A DNA stretch of 46,248 nt from a virus, in IMG/VR virus record IMGVR_UViG_3300003885_000022, positions 1 to 46,248 of that record. One strand, given 5' to 3'. The notes beneath the pieces were generated by a model, which saw only the letters and a list, made by a program, of their open reading frames with translations, did no database searches and had not been told where the DNA came from. The translations under genes and the position numbers were made by a program. Below are positions 29,790-38,269 of the stretch, piece after piece (the stretch's first letter is position 1; each line of letters starts with the position of its first letter).

Positions 29790-31817
29790 ATGAAAATAGC
29801 CCAAATATTACAAATTCGACAGGCCGGGGATAATATTGCCGCCCATTTGTCCGATGATCAACTGTCCAAGATTGGCCATGATGTCGTCGAGGCCTATAAG
29901 ACCGATTTAGGCTCAAGGGCGGAGTGGGAGAAACGCTACAAGGAGGCCAATAATCTAGCCCTTCAGGTGGTCGAGAAAAAGAACATGCCGTGGGAAGGGG
30001 CGGCCGCGATAAAGTTTCCCCTCCTCACCATTGCCTGTATTCAATTTTCCGCCCGCGTCTATGCCCAGCTAATCAATGGCACCAATATCGTTAAAATGCG
30101 CACCGTTGGCACCGATGAGACCGGGGAAAAACTGGCTCGCGCCAAACGGGTTGAAACCCACATGTCGTATCAAGTTTTAGAAGAGGATGTGGACTGGGAG
30201 GAGGAGATGGATCGAACCCTGATGGCCTTACCCTTGGTGGGCACGGTGTTTAAGAAGTCATTCTATGACCCGATCCGCGATTTGATCACCGCGCAAATGG
30301 TCTTGCCGAAAGATTTAATTGTTAATTATTATGCCAAGAGTTTGGAGTCAGCTACCACATTAACTCACCGGTTATTCAAGGCACCGAATCTATTAGAGGA
30401 ACATTTCCGGTTAGGAATCTACCGAACAGTAGAGTTAACTGGCGCAATTCACCATCAAGATATCATTAGTCAAGCCGAAGATAAGACGGTCGGGTTTACC
30501 AAACCCCAACAACGTGACACTGACCCGTATGAGATTTTAGAACAGCATACGTATTTAGATTTAGATGATGACGGGTATCAGGAACCCTATATTGTGACGG
30601 TGTTATCCGATACCTCCGAGGTGTTAAGAATTACCCCTCGATTTCGTGATGATGACATTATCCGCGATGGGGATAAGGTGTTGAAGATTAATCCTCGCCA
30701 TCATTTTACCAAGTTTCCCTTTATCCCCTCACCCGATGGGTCGTTTTATGATTTAGGGTTTGGTGGGTTATTGGGGCCGTTAAATCAATCGGTCAATACC
30801 TTACTCAATCAGTTAATTGATGCGGGCACCTTGGCCAATCGTCAAGGGGGATTTTTAGGTCGCGGCGCGAGACTCAAAGGCGGACGATTAAAGTTCAAGA
30901 TTGGGGAATGGCAAACGGTCAATGCCTCGGGGGATGATTTGAGAAAGTCCATTGTGCCGTTGCCGATTCGTGAACCTTCTAGTGTGTTATTCCAGTTGTT
31001 GAGCTTTTTAGTGGACTATGGTGAACGGCTATCGAGCGTCAGTGACATGATGGTAGGGAAAACCCCCGGCCAGAATACCCCAGCGACGACCGCCATGGCC
31101 GCTCTGGAAGAAGGAATGCGGGTTTTCACCTCGATCTATAAACGTATTTACCGTTCAATGAAACACGAATTTAAAATTCGCTATCGATTGAACCAGGAAT
31201 ATTTAGACCCCAAACAATATTATACCATTCTCGATACCGGCGACCGCGGGGAGGTCTTTCAGCAGGATTATCTGGGTGACCCCTCGGATATTCGTCCCGC
31301 CGCTGACCCTAACGTGGTCAGTGATGCGCAGCGAATGCAACGCGCCGAGGCATTGAGTCAACGTGCCGCCAGTGTGCCCGGGTACAACACCCCCGCCGTC
31401 GAACGGCGCTTGTTGGCCTCGATGCACATTGAAGGCATTCAGGAGGTATTCCCAACGGACGATGAGGGCAATCTAATGATTCAGCCGCCCCCTGACCCCA
31501 AAACGGAATTAGAGAAAATGACGTTTCAACGTGATACCGAATTTCAAGCCACCGAATTGCGTCTTCGTGCGCAAATGCAGGTGGTGGAGATGGACAAGAT
31601 TATTGCCGATACGATGCTGTCATTAGCCAAAGCCGAGGCAGCAGAAGAAGGCACTCAGTTAGATTATTATCGTAGTCAGTTAGAAACCATTCAGGCGCAA
31701 CGCGAAGCGGCACAATCATTTTTAGATCAGGCGAAACAGAATGAACAAGCTAGACAAGGTGGATTACCAGCAATGGGCGGCCAACCCAATAACCCGCAAA
31801 GTAATGCAGTACTTTGA
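29790..31817 (+). CDS. Portal protein
   Basis: This 675-residue protein forms the dodecameric DNA channel at the capsid vertex. Features include NMPWEGAAAIKFPLLTIACIQFSARVYAQLI near the start, a long segment with PFIPSPDGSFYDLGFGGLLGPLNQSVNTLLNQLIDAG, then EGMRVFTSIYKRIYRSMKHEFKI, and a C-terminal coiled-coil barrel-like helix with an AQREAAQSFLDQ end. Length and gene order (terminase, portal, scaffold, coat) fit P22-type portals. Confidence 0.9.
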   Translation: MKIAQILQIRQAGDNIAAHLSDDQLSKIGHDVVEAYKTDLGSRAEWEKRYKEANNLALQVVEKKNMPWEGAAAIKFPLLTIACIQFSARVYAQLINGTNIVKMRTVGTDETGEKLARAKRVETHMSYQVLEEDVDWEEEMDRTLMALPLVGTVFKKSFYDPIRDLITAQMVLPKDLIVNYYAKSLESATTLTHRLFKAPNLLEEHFRLGIYRTVELTGAIHHQDIISQAEDKTVGFTKPQQRDTDPYEILEQHTYLDLDDDGYQEPYIVTVLSDTSEVLRITPRFRDDDIIRDGDKVLKINPRHHFTKFPFIPSPDGSFYDLGFGGLLGPLNQSVNTLLNQLIDAGTLANRQGGFLGRGARLKGGRLKFKIGEWQTVNASGDDLRKSIVPLPIREPSSVLFQLLSFLVDYGERLSSVSDMMVGKTPGQNTPATTAMAALEEGMRVFTSIYKRIYRSMKHEFKIRYRLNQEYLDPKQYYTILDTGDRGEVFQQDYLGDPSDIRPAADPNVVSDAQRMQRAEALSQRAASVPGYNTPAVERRLLASMHIEGIQEVFPTDDEGNLMIQPPPDPKTELEKMTFQRDTEFQATELRLRAQMQVVEMDKIIADTMLSLAKAEAAEEGTQLDYYRSQLETIQAQREAAQSFLDQAKQNEQARQGGLPAMGGQPNNPQSNAVL

Positions 31818-32004
31818 AGATTTCAGTCAAATTATTTTAAAAACCCACGCCGAGCATTTATTGAACGGGGTGATCGTTAGCGAGAGTGATCAGATTAGAG
31901 ATAGCGAACGTCTGATTACCTTACAGCAAGTCGTCGAACTCACAACAGAGGATATCAATGAATTCTACAGCGAAGAAAATGATGGAACAACCTTGTCCGA
32001 TTAG
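31741..32004 (+). CDS. Small protein overlapping portal end (87 aa)
   Basis: This begins within the last 77 bases of the portal gene in another frame and itself overlaps the co-chaperonin gene. The helical acidic product starts DKVDYQQWAANPITRKVMQYFEDF, a pattern I associate with a small gene after portals in related phages. Function is unknown. Confidence 0.6.
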   Translation: MNKLDKVDYQQWAANPITRKVMQYFEDFSQIILKTHAEHLLNGVIVSESDQIRDSERLITLQQVVELTTEDINEFYSEENDGTTLSD

Positions 32005-32299
32005 CCCAGTATGGGGTCGGGTGGTGGTGATTGCTCACAATATTGAGGACACCGACCCCTTATTTAAGCGGGCGACGGCGGCGGGCATTGCCTTACCGGA
32101 TTTAAGGCAAGAACAGGTGCGACAGGTCGAGGGAATTTTATTGGCCAAAGGCGGTAATGCCTTTGATGATTGGGCAGGGCAAGTGCCCGAACCCGGCGAT
32201 AAGATTCTCTATGATGAATATGCCGGGTCGAATAAAACCGTGGCGGGGGTGAAGTACCAGATTATTAATGATACCGATATTTTGGGGGTGATGGCATGA
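31958..32299 (+). CDS. GroES-like co-chaperonin (113 aa)
   Basis: The order of elements is that of GroES: an N-terminal strand GRVVVIAHNIEDTDPLF, a mobile-loop-like region around ATAAGIALP, the VEGILLAKGGNAF turn, EPGDKILYDEYAG and the final YQIINDTDILGVM. A phage co-chaperonin such as T4 gp31 replaces host GroES so that GroEL can fold the coat protein. It is encoded between portal and scaffold, consistent with capsid folding. The overlap at both ends couples it to the head operon. Confidence 0.8.
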   Translation: MNSTAKKMMEQPCPISPVWGRVVVIAHNIEDTDPLFKRATAAGIALPDLRQEQVRQVEGILLAKGGNAFDDWAGQVPEPGDKILYDEYAGSNKTVAGVKYQIINDTDILGVMA

Positions 32300-33060
32300 A
32301 TGCCGCCGCTGAAGAAATTTCCGAATCGACCGAAGATGAAATGAAGTTTGCCCGGCTTCAAGGCTGGACAGACCAGGACGATTATAAGGGCGAGAATGGG
32401 TCGTGGAAGTCGGCCAAGGAGTTTTTAGAATACGGGCGCAATCATAACCGGATTCTGAAACAAAATAACGATAAGTTGTTGAGCCAGGTGAGTGATTTAC
32501 AAAAGACCATGGGGGAATTGGTCGCCGATACCCAATCACAAAAAGACAAGGCGGTCGAAAAAGCCATCAAGAATTTAAAGGCCGAACGTGCCGAGGCAAT
32601 CAATGACAGTGATGGCGAAAAGGTGAACTTAATCGATGATCAGATCGATGAGCTGAAGCAAGCTCCACCACCACCACCACCACCACCACCACCAGCCAAA
32701 CAAACTAACGTGGTATTTGAGGGCTGGTTACAGAATAATGCCTGGTATAAGAATGACCCTGATTTGGCGATAGAAGCCGATTATATGGCGCAGAATTACA
32801 TTAACTCTAATCAGGGACTGGCACCTGAAAAGGTCTATGAAGCGGTCACTCAACGCATTAAACGCGAGTTTCCCCATAAATTTGAGAACCCGAATAAGCA
32901 AGAGCCGGGACAAGTTGCCCAAGGCACTCATTCCCCAACCACGAAGGGGAAAGGGTTTAATGATCTTCCCCCCGATGCCAAGGCGGCTTGCAATAAGTTC
33001 ATTAAGAGTATTCCTGGCTTCACGAAGGAAAAGTACTTAGAGACGTACGAGTGGGATTGA
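32296..33060 (+). CDS. Scaffolding protein
   Basis: This 254-residue acidic, helical protein has a coiled coil (about 45-125, such as LLSQVSDLQKTMGEL), a run of ten prolines encoded by CCA repeats (about 32665-32694) and a C-terminal helical module. Composition and position between portal and coat are those of scaffolding proteins that guide procapsid assembly. No protease gene is evident, so scaffold may exit intact, as in P22. Confidence 0.75.
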   Translation: MNAAAEEISESTEDEMKFARLQGWTDQDDYKGENGSWKSAKEFLEYGRNHNRILKQNNDKLLSQVSDLQKTMGELVADTQSQKDKAVEKAIKNLKAERAEAINDSDGEKVNLIDDQIDELKQAPPPPPPPPPPAKQTNVVFEGWLQNNAWYKNDPDLAIEADYMAQNYINSNQGLAPEKVYEAVTQRIKREFPHKFENPNKQEPGQVAQGTHSPTTKGKGFNDLPPDAKAACNKFIKSIPGFTKEKYLETYEWD

Positions 33061-33081
33061 TTTAAACGACAAATTAGGGGG

Positions 33082-33405
33082 TTAATCACCTTGCGCTTTT
33101 AATGCTTCGGCCTTAATGGTTGCCTCTCTGAGTAGTCTTTCAAACCCGTGAGCCAACGCCGCCGCTTGCAGGCTAGGGTCATCGGTCTTTGTTTGGCTTA
33201 AGGTGTCAAAATAACACTGTACTAAACAGGTCACCATGACGTTAGGGCATTCATTCTTATTAACATAATCGACGATAGCATTAAAGATATCGCGTCCAAT
33301 GGCGTTCAGCTCGTGTCGGTGGCTGACCTGATGGCATTGGCGGATTAAATCTTGAATGATTTTGGTCGAAATGGTTATTAATTCGTCTATTTTTGCAATG
33401 GTCAT
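33082..33405 (-). CDS. Hypothetical helical protein, paralogue A of antisense head island (107 aa)
   Basis: The protein contains YFDTLSQTKTDDPSLQAAALAHGFERLL, clearly related to the 95-aa product at 34315-34602 (QFFDTLIKTKTDAPPLIAAHFAHALEQL). It also has CHQVSHRHELNAIGRDI earlier. It is all-helical with no known domain. It is the last gene of a leftward cluster lying between scaffold and coat genes. Confidence 0.6.
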   Translation of the reverse strand: MTIAKIDELITISTKIIQDLIRQCHQVSHRHELNAIGRDIFNAIVDYVNKNECPNVMVTCLVQCYFDTLSQTKTDDPSLQAAALAHGFERLLREATIKAEALKAQGD

Positions 33406-33620
33406 GAGGGTAATGTCTGTTCGGCCCGATCCAATAGGGTGTGGGCTTCATCGGCAAAGTCTTCGTAGGGGTGCATGAGTATTAAGTGGTGGGTCATCGT
33501 CGATAATATTTGCTGCATGAGATCGACGGCAACCAGTTTTTCGTCGTGGTTCAAATTATCATCCCTATACAGCTCAATGATGGCATGGCGGAACAAGACC
33601 AGCGGATTTTCATTTTTCAT
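33402..33620 (-). CDS. Hypothetical helical protein (72 aa)
   Basis: This small acidic helical protein (LFRHAIIELYRDDNLNHDEKL, HPYEDFADEAHTLLDRAEQ) overlaps the next gene by four bases. It has no recognised domain. Size and setting resemble phage accessory or anti-defence proteins. Confidence 0.55.
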   Translation of the reverse strand: MKNENPLVLFRHAIIELYRDDNLNHDEKLVAVDLMQQILSTMTHHLILMHPYEDFADEAHTLLDRAEQTLPS

Positions 33621-33644
33621 TGTTAAGGCACACCGTCACTATAC

Positions 33645-33824
33645 TCAGTGTTTGGTCCATCGATTGGATGATGGCGGTAGGGGATAACCCTGCACAAAGA
33701 TCATCGTTAATTTTTTACTCAGTCCGCCAATGCAGGCAAGCAGTAGGGTCTGTTGTTGCCTTGTGATGGATTGATCTTCAATAATCGAGGCGAGCACATC
33801 TCGGCAATGGTGAAGGTGGGGCAT
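33645..33824 (-). CDS. Hypothetical protein (59 aa)
   Basis: The frame starts ATG at 33824 and fills the gap in the antisense cluster. The product has histidines near the start (PHLHHCRDVLASII) and a helix with QQQTLLLACIGGLSKK. The last residues are likely unstructured. No domain was recognised. Confidence 0.45.
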   Translation of the reverse strand: MPHLHHCRDVLASIIEDQSITRQQQTLLLACIGGLSKKLTMIFVQGYPLPPSSNRWTKH

Positions 33825-33854
33825 GTCAATCTCCGTTGATATTGTCAGTGGGGT

Positions 33855-34085
33855 TCACTTAACCCCTTGCAGGGTTTGCCGACAGGATTTGAAAATAACA
33901 GTTAACTCGTAGAGAATCTTTTCCTGGTCGATTTGAAGTCCGAATAGAAGGTTTATTTCTCGACTCAACACCTCAAGTACGGCGGAATAAAACGCGGCTT
34001 CTTGCTGCGTTAATGCGCATTGAGTGGCCGACGTGATGGCCGTTTCCAATAAGGCTATTTGTTGTTCCATTTTCTGCTTATTCAT
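33855..34085 (-). CDS. Hypothetical helical protein (76 aa)
   Basis: Two long helices (EQQIALLETAITSATQCAL and EVLSREINLLFGLQIDQEKI) suggest a small helical bundle. Its start overlaps the end of the 78-aa gene by four bases. No function is evident. Confidence 0.55.
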   Translation of the reverse strand: MNKQKMEQQIALLETAITSATQCALTQQEAAFYSAVLEVLSREINLLFGLQIDQEKILYELTVIFKSCRQTLQGVK

Positions 34086-34318
34086 GTGGTTTCAGGTTCT
34101 ATCGTTTTGATAATCTTACGTTGGGTGAACTCATTTAGCGTTAATGTTATCCCTTGTGAGTTGGCTATCTGTTGAGCCGAAATAAGCAGGGAAGGGAGGG
34201 TACACTCGTTCATTGCCACTAATGGCATTGATCCTATCTTGGTGATATAGGCCGGAATACTTTCCGATTGATCGCCTTTTATTAAGACACAGTAGACGGT
34301 TTCGGTGGGCTGTTTCAT
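34082..34318 (-). CDS. Hypothetical protein (78 aa)
   Basis: This mixed protein has a strand-like start (ETVYCVLIKGDQSESIPAYITKIG) and a helix ending SQGITLTLNEFTQRK. It is coupled by four-base overlaps to genes on both sides. No known domain. Confidence 0.55.
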   Translation of the reverse strand: MKQPTETVYCVLIKGDQSESIPAYITKIGSMPLVAMNECTLPSLLISAQQIANSQGITLTLNEFTQRKIIKTIEPETT

Positions 34319-34602
34319 TTTTGGCTTGCCTCTGTTTGCGTTTCGAAATCATGGTAAAGCTGTTCCAGTGCATGGGCAAAATGCGCCGCTATCAATGGGG
34401 GGGCATCGGTTTTGGTTTTGATAAGAGTGTCGAAGAATTGAATGAGAAGGCAATCGATAAAGGGGTTTGGTTTCCCTTCTTTGTGATGGTAAGTGGAGGT
34501 AATGTGTTGTAAGGCAGACCCAATGAGGTACACGTCGCGCAAGGTGACGACCCTATCGCATTGACCAATGATTAAATCGATGATTCTTTTCTCACTTCTC
34601 AT
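34315..34602 (-). CDS. Hypothetical helical protein, paralogue B (95 aa)
   Basis: This is paralogous to the 107-aa product at 33082 (see its shared FDTLxxTKTDxPxLxAA motif). The beginning RIIDLIIGQCDRVVTLRDVYLIG also aligns with the other copy. Duplication within such a small cluster suggests dosage or divergence of a common function. A GGAG ribosome-binding site precedes the ATG. Confidence 0.6.
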   Translation of the reverse strand: MRSEKRIIDLIIGQCDRVVTLRDVYLIGSALQHITSTYHHKEGKPNPFIDCLLIQFFDTLIKTKTDAPPLIAAHFAHALEQLYHDFETQTEASQK

Positions 34603-34792
34603 TTTTCAATCTCCAATGGGTCGCCTTCACCTTTTCTTCTAATGCGTGGGCAAATGGCTTGGGTGATTTTATTGGTCGGCATAAAGGGGCATTGTCCTTA
34701 GTGGATAAGACAGTTTGAGTCTGTCGAGTGGAAAGTGGTGCGTTGCTTGATGAGGGTATCGGTTGACATGTGCTTTTGATTATCGGTTTCAA
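34592..34792 (-). CDS. Doubtful small protein upstream of antisense island (66 aa)
   Basis: This frame would start with TTG and has low-complexity polar sequence (PSSSNAPLSTRQTQTVLS). Only the end (KPFAHALEEKVKATHWRLKNEK) looks protein-like, and it overlaps the next gene. It could be a real first gene, but it may equally be the leader and promoter region of the cluster. Confidence 0.25.
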   Translation of the reverse strand: MKPIIKSTCQPIPSSSNAPLSTRQTQTVLSTKDNAPLCRPIKSPKPFAHALEEKVKATHWRLKNEK

Positions 34793-34823
34793 AACAGTGT
34801 AGCAAATTAAATAAGGAAAGCAA

Positions 34824-35240
34824 ATGATGAAAGAAAGAACGATCAGAGATGATATGAAGCGTATCCCGCCCGGCCAGCCTCGCCTGAAGTTAAAGGTCGA
34901 GGGAATGAAGCCAGGATACCAGGGGTATTGGGCAGTCCCTTCTCAGTTTGAAGAATTACAGGACGGCGGTTATTCCTTTGTCAAAAAAGAAAAGGATCAA
35001 GTAACGGTCGGCACTGACAAGCAAGGTGATATTCACTTAGGTTCAATAGTGAGCCGTCAAGCCAATTCAGATGGCTCCCGTCTTTACCTGATGCAAATTA
35101 AGAAAAGCTGGTATCGGGATAATCAAGCGATCAAACAAAAGACGATTGATGAGGCGGAGCATCAAATCAGACACCCGCAAGTCGGCGACAACCATTATAT
35201 CCCCGATGGCGGTATCTCTATTCAAAATGAACTTAAATAG
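34824..35240 (+). CDS. Hypothetical head-region protein (138 aa)
   Basis: The protein starts MMKERTIRDDMKRIPPGQPRLKLKV and has a YWAVPSQFEELQDGGYSFV segment, then a basic helix (KKSWYRDNQAIKQKTIDEAEHQI). It is the first rightward gene after the antisense island and precedes the decoration and coat genes, so it is probably a minor head component or assembly factor. An AAGGA ribosome-binding site precedes the two tandem ATGs. Confidence 0.6.
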   Translation: MMKERTIRDDMKRIPPGQPRLKLKVEGMKPGYQGYWAVPSQFEELQDGGYSFVKKEKDQVTVGTDKQGDIHLGSIVSRQANSDGSRLYLMQIKKSWYRDNQAIKQKTIDEAEHQIRHPQVGDNHYIPDGGISIQNELK

Positions 35241-35252
35241 GAGTAATAACTT

Positions 35253-35801
35253 ATGGCTAATGTGGACGCGCCAAGTGGCGCTCGCGTAGTCGGTTCCAAG
35301 TCAGGCTACCATGAGGGGCAATTAACCCGAATGGTCATTTTGGCGGGGAATGGCACTGCAACGTTTGTGAATGACATTGTGACCTTGGGCGGTGACGCCG
35401 ATGCTAATGGGGTGCCCAGTATTGTCGTGGGGATTGTCGCCTCGTTTGAGGTCGATGGGTCGAACCTGGAGTTAAAACATCGACTGGCGTCAACTGAACG
35501 ATACGCACTGGTGAACACCGACCCTAACGTTTTATTTGAGCTGCAGGAAGATTCGGTTGGGGGAGCATTAACCACGGCGAGTATCGGCCTAAATACCGAT
35601 ATTACGGTAGGGGCAGGCTCCACAACGTCGGGATTGTCCGGCATTGAATTGGATTCATCGTTAGCCGCGACAACCTCAACGTTAGTGGTGCATATTGAGT
35701 CACTAATGCCGCGTGAAGATAATGCTTTGGGCACCAATGCCAAGTTCCGGTGTTCGTTTAACGTCCATCAAATGGGTGGCGTTGGCGTCGCTGGCGTATA
35801 A
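35253..35801 (+). CDS. Putative head decoration/structural protein (182 aa)
   Basis: This beta-rich protein starts MANVDAPSGARVVGSKSGYHEG, an opening I know from capsid-associated proteins encoded just before coat genes. It contains repeated short hydrophobic strands and few charged helices. Twelve bases separate it from the coat gene, which has its own AAGGAG site. I infer an external stabilising role on the capsid. Confidence 0.6.
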   Translation: MANVDAPSGARVVGSKSGYHEGQLTRMVILAGNGTATFVNDIVTLGGDADANGVPSIVVGIVASFEVDGSNLELKHRLASTERYALVNTDPNVLFELQEDSVGGALTTASIGLNTDITVGAGSTTSGLSGIELDSSLAATTSTLVVHIESLMPREDNALGTNAKFRCSFNVHQMGGVGVAGV

Positions 35802-35813
35802 AGGAGAAAATAA

Positions 35814-36728
35814 ATGGCAATTATAACCACGGGTAATCACCCCAAAGCACTCTGGCCTGGCGTCTACGATTTTTGGGGTCTTAAGTACAATGAGCATCCC
35901 ATGGAGGTCTACGATCTTTTCGATGAAAAGACCTCAGAAAAAACCTACGAGGAACTCGTCCAGAGTACTTCATTCGGTCTAGCCCCGGTTAAAACCCAGG
36001 GTGGGGCAGTCACCTACGACTCACATCAACAAGGGTTTTTAACCCGTGCTACCCATGTCGTTTACGGTCTCGGCTACATTGTGACCCGTGAAGAAATGGA
36101 TGACAATCTGTATGTCGATGTGAGCATGAAACGCGCCGAGTCGCTGGCGTTTAGTATGCGCCAAACCAAGGAAACGGTGGGGGCGAACGTCTATAACCGG
36201 GCGTTTAATTCGGCCTATACCTTTGGGGATGGGGTGGAATTGATTTCAGCCGTCCATCCTAATTCGACGGGTGGAACATGGTCCAATGCGTTAGCAACAC
36301 CGGCCGCTTTATCGGAAGTGGCGATTGAGGACATGCTGATTCAGATTGCCGGGGCCTTAAATGACCGGGGACTGAAAATCTCGTTAGTCGGTCAATCCTT
36401 GCATGTGCCACGTCAGTTATGGTTTGAAGCCAATCGGATTTTAAAGTCGATTCTTCAAAATGACACGGCCAATAATGCCACTAACGTTCTACGTTCAACC
36501 AATGCCATGCCTAAAGGCATTAAGCAGAATCATTATTTTGATGATGCCAATAATTGGTTTGTTCGAACCAACGTGCCTTCTAGTGGGATGTGTCTGTTTA
36601 ATCGTCGAGCCATCGATTTTACCCAGGATAATGATTTTAATACCGACAATGCCAAGTCCAAATCAACGGAACGGTATTCGTTTACGGCCGGTGATCCTCG
36701 GGCAGTTTATGGTTCTGCGCCTGCTTAA
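35814..36728 (+). CDS. Major capsid protein
   Basis: This 304-residue protein has the features of an HK97-fold coat. It has an N-terminal arm, an E-loop-like segment (EVYDLFDEKTSEKTYEEL), YIVTREEMDDNLYVDV, and later PRQLWFEANRILKSIL and NHYFDDANNWFV. A strong terminator follows its stop, as expected for a gene made in large amounts. It lies after the scaffold and decoration genes. The GroES-like protein may assist its folding. Confidence 0.85.
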   Translation: MAIITTGNHPKALWPGVYDFWGLKYNEHPMEVYDLFDEKTSEKTYEELVQSTSFGLAPVKTQGGAVTYDSHQQGFLTRATHVVYGLGYIVTREEMDDNLYVDVSMKRAESLAFSMRQTKETVGANVYNRAFNSAYTFGDGVELISAVHPNSTGGTWSNALATPAALSEVAIEDMLIQIAGALNDRGLKISLVGQSLHVPRQLWFEANRILKSILQNDTANNATNVLRSTNAMPKGIKQNHYFDDANNWFVRTNVPSSGMCLFNRRAIDFTQDNDFNTDNAKSKSTERYSFTAGDPRAVYGSAPA

Positions 36729-36747
36729 TCAATAGCCTTAATTGTTA

Positions 36748-36786
36748 CGCCCCAACCTTATATAAATAAGGGGGGCGTTTCTTTTT
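36748..36786 (+). terminator. Rho-independent terminator after coat gene
   Basis: CCTTAT and ATAAGG, extended by CGCC and GGCG across small mismatches, form a long stem with an ATAA loop. It is followed by TTTCTTTTT. It lies 20 bases after the coat stop and would limit transcription of the genes beyond. Confidence 0.85.
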
Positions 36787-36809
36787 GAAACGTAACATAA
36801 GGAATATTC

Positions 36810-37487
36810 ATGATGAGTACTTCACGCTTTCCAAACGGTATAACGAACCGTCCTAAAAATGATTCGGTTGGAGAAATGGGTCAATTAGATGCCACTAAAC
36901 TTCATACCTTCTTTACCGATTTTGATACTTACAATGCAGGTGATTGGGTCGTTAGTGAGGTGGGGGTTGGGACACAAGCTTTAGCGGATGCAGACGGGGG
37001 GGTATTAGATGTCACTACTAATACGGCAACATTTGACCAGGGAGCGTTGCAAACCGTTGGTGAAAGTTTCGCCATAGAGGCTGGCAAAAAGACATGGTTT
37101 AAATCTCGCTTAAAATTAAACGACGCCACCCAAAGCGACATGGTCGTTGGTTTGCAAATAAGGGATACCGCTCCCACGGTCGTCAGTGATGGTATTTATT
37201 TTTCCAAGGCCGATGGTAACCCCGATGTGTCGATGTTAACTCGCCAGGGTAATTCGTCTGTCGCAGTCATTGTGGGGTCGATGCCCGACGATACCTATAC
37301 CGAGTTGGATTGGTATTACGACGGAGACACCCGGGTCGAAGGATTTTTTAATGGGGAGCTTGTCGGGGCGTTAACGTCACGCATCCCTTATGGTGTTGAA
37401 TTAACCGTGTCGTTTGCGATAAGGGCAGGGACAACGGCCGCTAAGGTATTGTCGGTGGATTACTTACTGGTCGCAAAGGAACGCTAA
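36810..37487 (+). CDS. Structural protein with lectin-like beta fold (225 aa)
   Basis: The sequence has a jelly-roll or LamG-like layout (FFTDFDTYNAGDWVV, WFKSRLKLNDATQSDMVVGLQI, YTELDWYYDGDTRVEGFFNGELVG). Such domains are used in head decorations or fibres that bind sugars. It lies between the coat and adaptor genes. Its stop overlaps the start of the next gene. Confidence 0.6.
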   Translation: MMSTSRFPNGITNRPKNDSVGEMGQLDATKLHTFFTDFDTYNAGDWVVSEVGVGTQALADADGGVLDVTTNTATFDQGALQTVGESFAIEAGKKTWFKSRLKLNDATQSDMVVGLQIRDTAPTVVSDGIYFSKADGNPDVSMLTRQGNSSVAVIVGSMPDDTYTELDWYYDGDTRVEGFFNGELVGALTSRIPYGVELTVSFAIRAGTTAAKVLSVDYLLVAKER

Positions 37488-37876
37488 TGGCCAATATCAT
37501 TGATATTCAGACCATAGTGGATGGTGAACGTAATGTGGTCATAAAGGTTTACTTAGCCAGTGATGGGTCATCCGGGGATGTCACCAATATTAGCCTTGTG
37601 GATGCCTCCGTACTGGTGCCCATTCCCACGACCTTGCGCTTGGTCAGTGTCACCTCTGACTTAACCGGTTTTACGGTTAATTTATCGTGGGCGTCGACCG
37701 CGAACGATCCATTAGTCCATTTAGCGGTCGGCAAACAACAATATTTCTGGCGCAAGTTTGGGGGAATACCGAACCCGAAAACCGCTAATTTTACCGGCGA
37801 TATGTTGCTGTCATCAACGGGCTTTGGGGTTGCCGGGGATGCCGGTTTTGTCATTGTCGAATGTGTTAAGCATTAG
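37487..37876 (+). CDS. Virion protein, paralogue pair member 1 (129 aa)
   Basis: This beta-rich protein has a PIPTTLRLVSVTSDLTGFTVNLSWASTANDPL segment and a KFGGIPNPKTANFTGDMLLSS segment. Both align with the next gene (PVPRSLSLLRLTF, FKGLPNPQSMRATGNILCT). It is probably a small head or head-tail surface protein. The next gene's start directly follows its stop. Confidence 0.6.
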   Translation: MANIIDIQTIVDGERNVVIKVYLASDGSSGDVTNISLVDASVLVPIPTTLRLVSVTSDLTGFTVNLSWASTANDPLVHLAVGKQQYFWRKFGGIPNPKTANFTGDMLLSSTGFGVAGDAGFVIVECVKH

Positions 37877-38269
37877 ATGGCGAAGTTAATCACGCAGATT
37901 ATTGATGATAGCGAGGGGGGTGTCACGGTATTGGGGCACTTTAGGGGTCAAGGTGGTCAGTTGGATGCGGTCATGTTGTTGGATATGTCTACCCTGTCCC
38001 CTGTGCCGCGCTCGTTGAGTTTGTTGCGGTTAACCTTTAGCGGGTCAGAATTTGGCTGTACCTTGTTATGGGAGTCGGCGGTCAATGATGTGTTATTTCA
38101 TATGGAAGAGACGTCGCTACAGTTTGATTTTACGGGTTTCAAGGGATTACCGAATCCACAAAGTATGAGGGCGACGGGGAATATCCTCTGTACTACCTCG
38201 GGCTTAGAAGATAATAAAACCGGTTCAATCATCCTGGAACTTTTGAAAGTTAACCATGGGACAAGCTGA
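37877..38269 (+). CDS. Virion protein, paralogue pair member 2 (130 aa)
   Basis: This has the same fold and motif order as the 129-aa protein before it, with low to moderate identity, so the two arose by tandem duplication. It overlaps the zinc-ribbon gene by 14 bases. Function is unknown beyond a presumed place in the virion. Confidence 0.6.
   Translation: MAKLITQIIDDSEGGVTVLGHFRGQGGQLDAVMLLDMSTLSPVPRSLSLLRLTFSGSEFGCTLLWESAVNDVLFHMEETSLQFDFTGFKGLPNPQSMRATGNILCTTSGLEDNKTGSIILELLKVNHGTS

Noticed and set aside
31203-31427. Minus-strand frame within the portal gene
   Set aside because: Shadow of the portal coding sequence; no support beyond being open.
32665-32694. CCA microsatellite as a regulatory repeat
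   Set aside because: It simply encodes the proline run of the scaffold linker and all units stay in frame.
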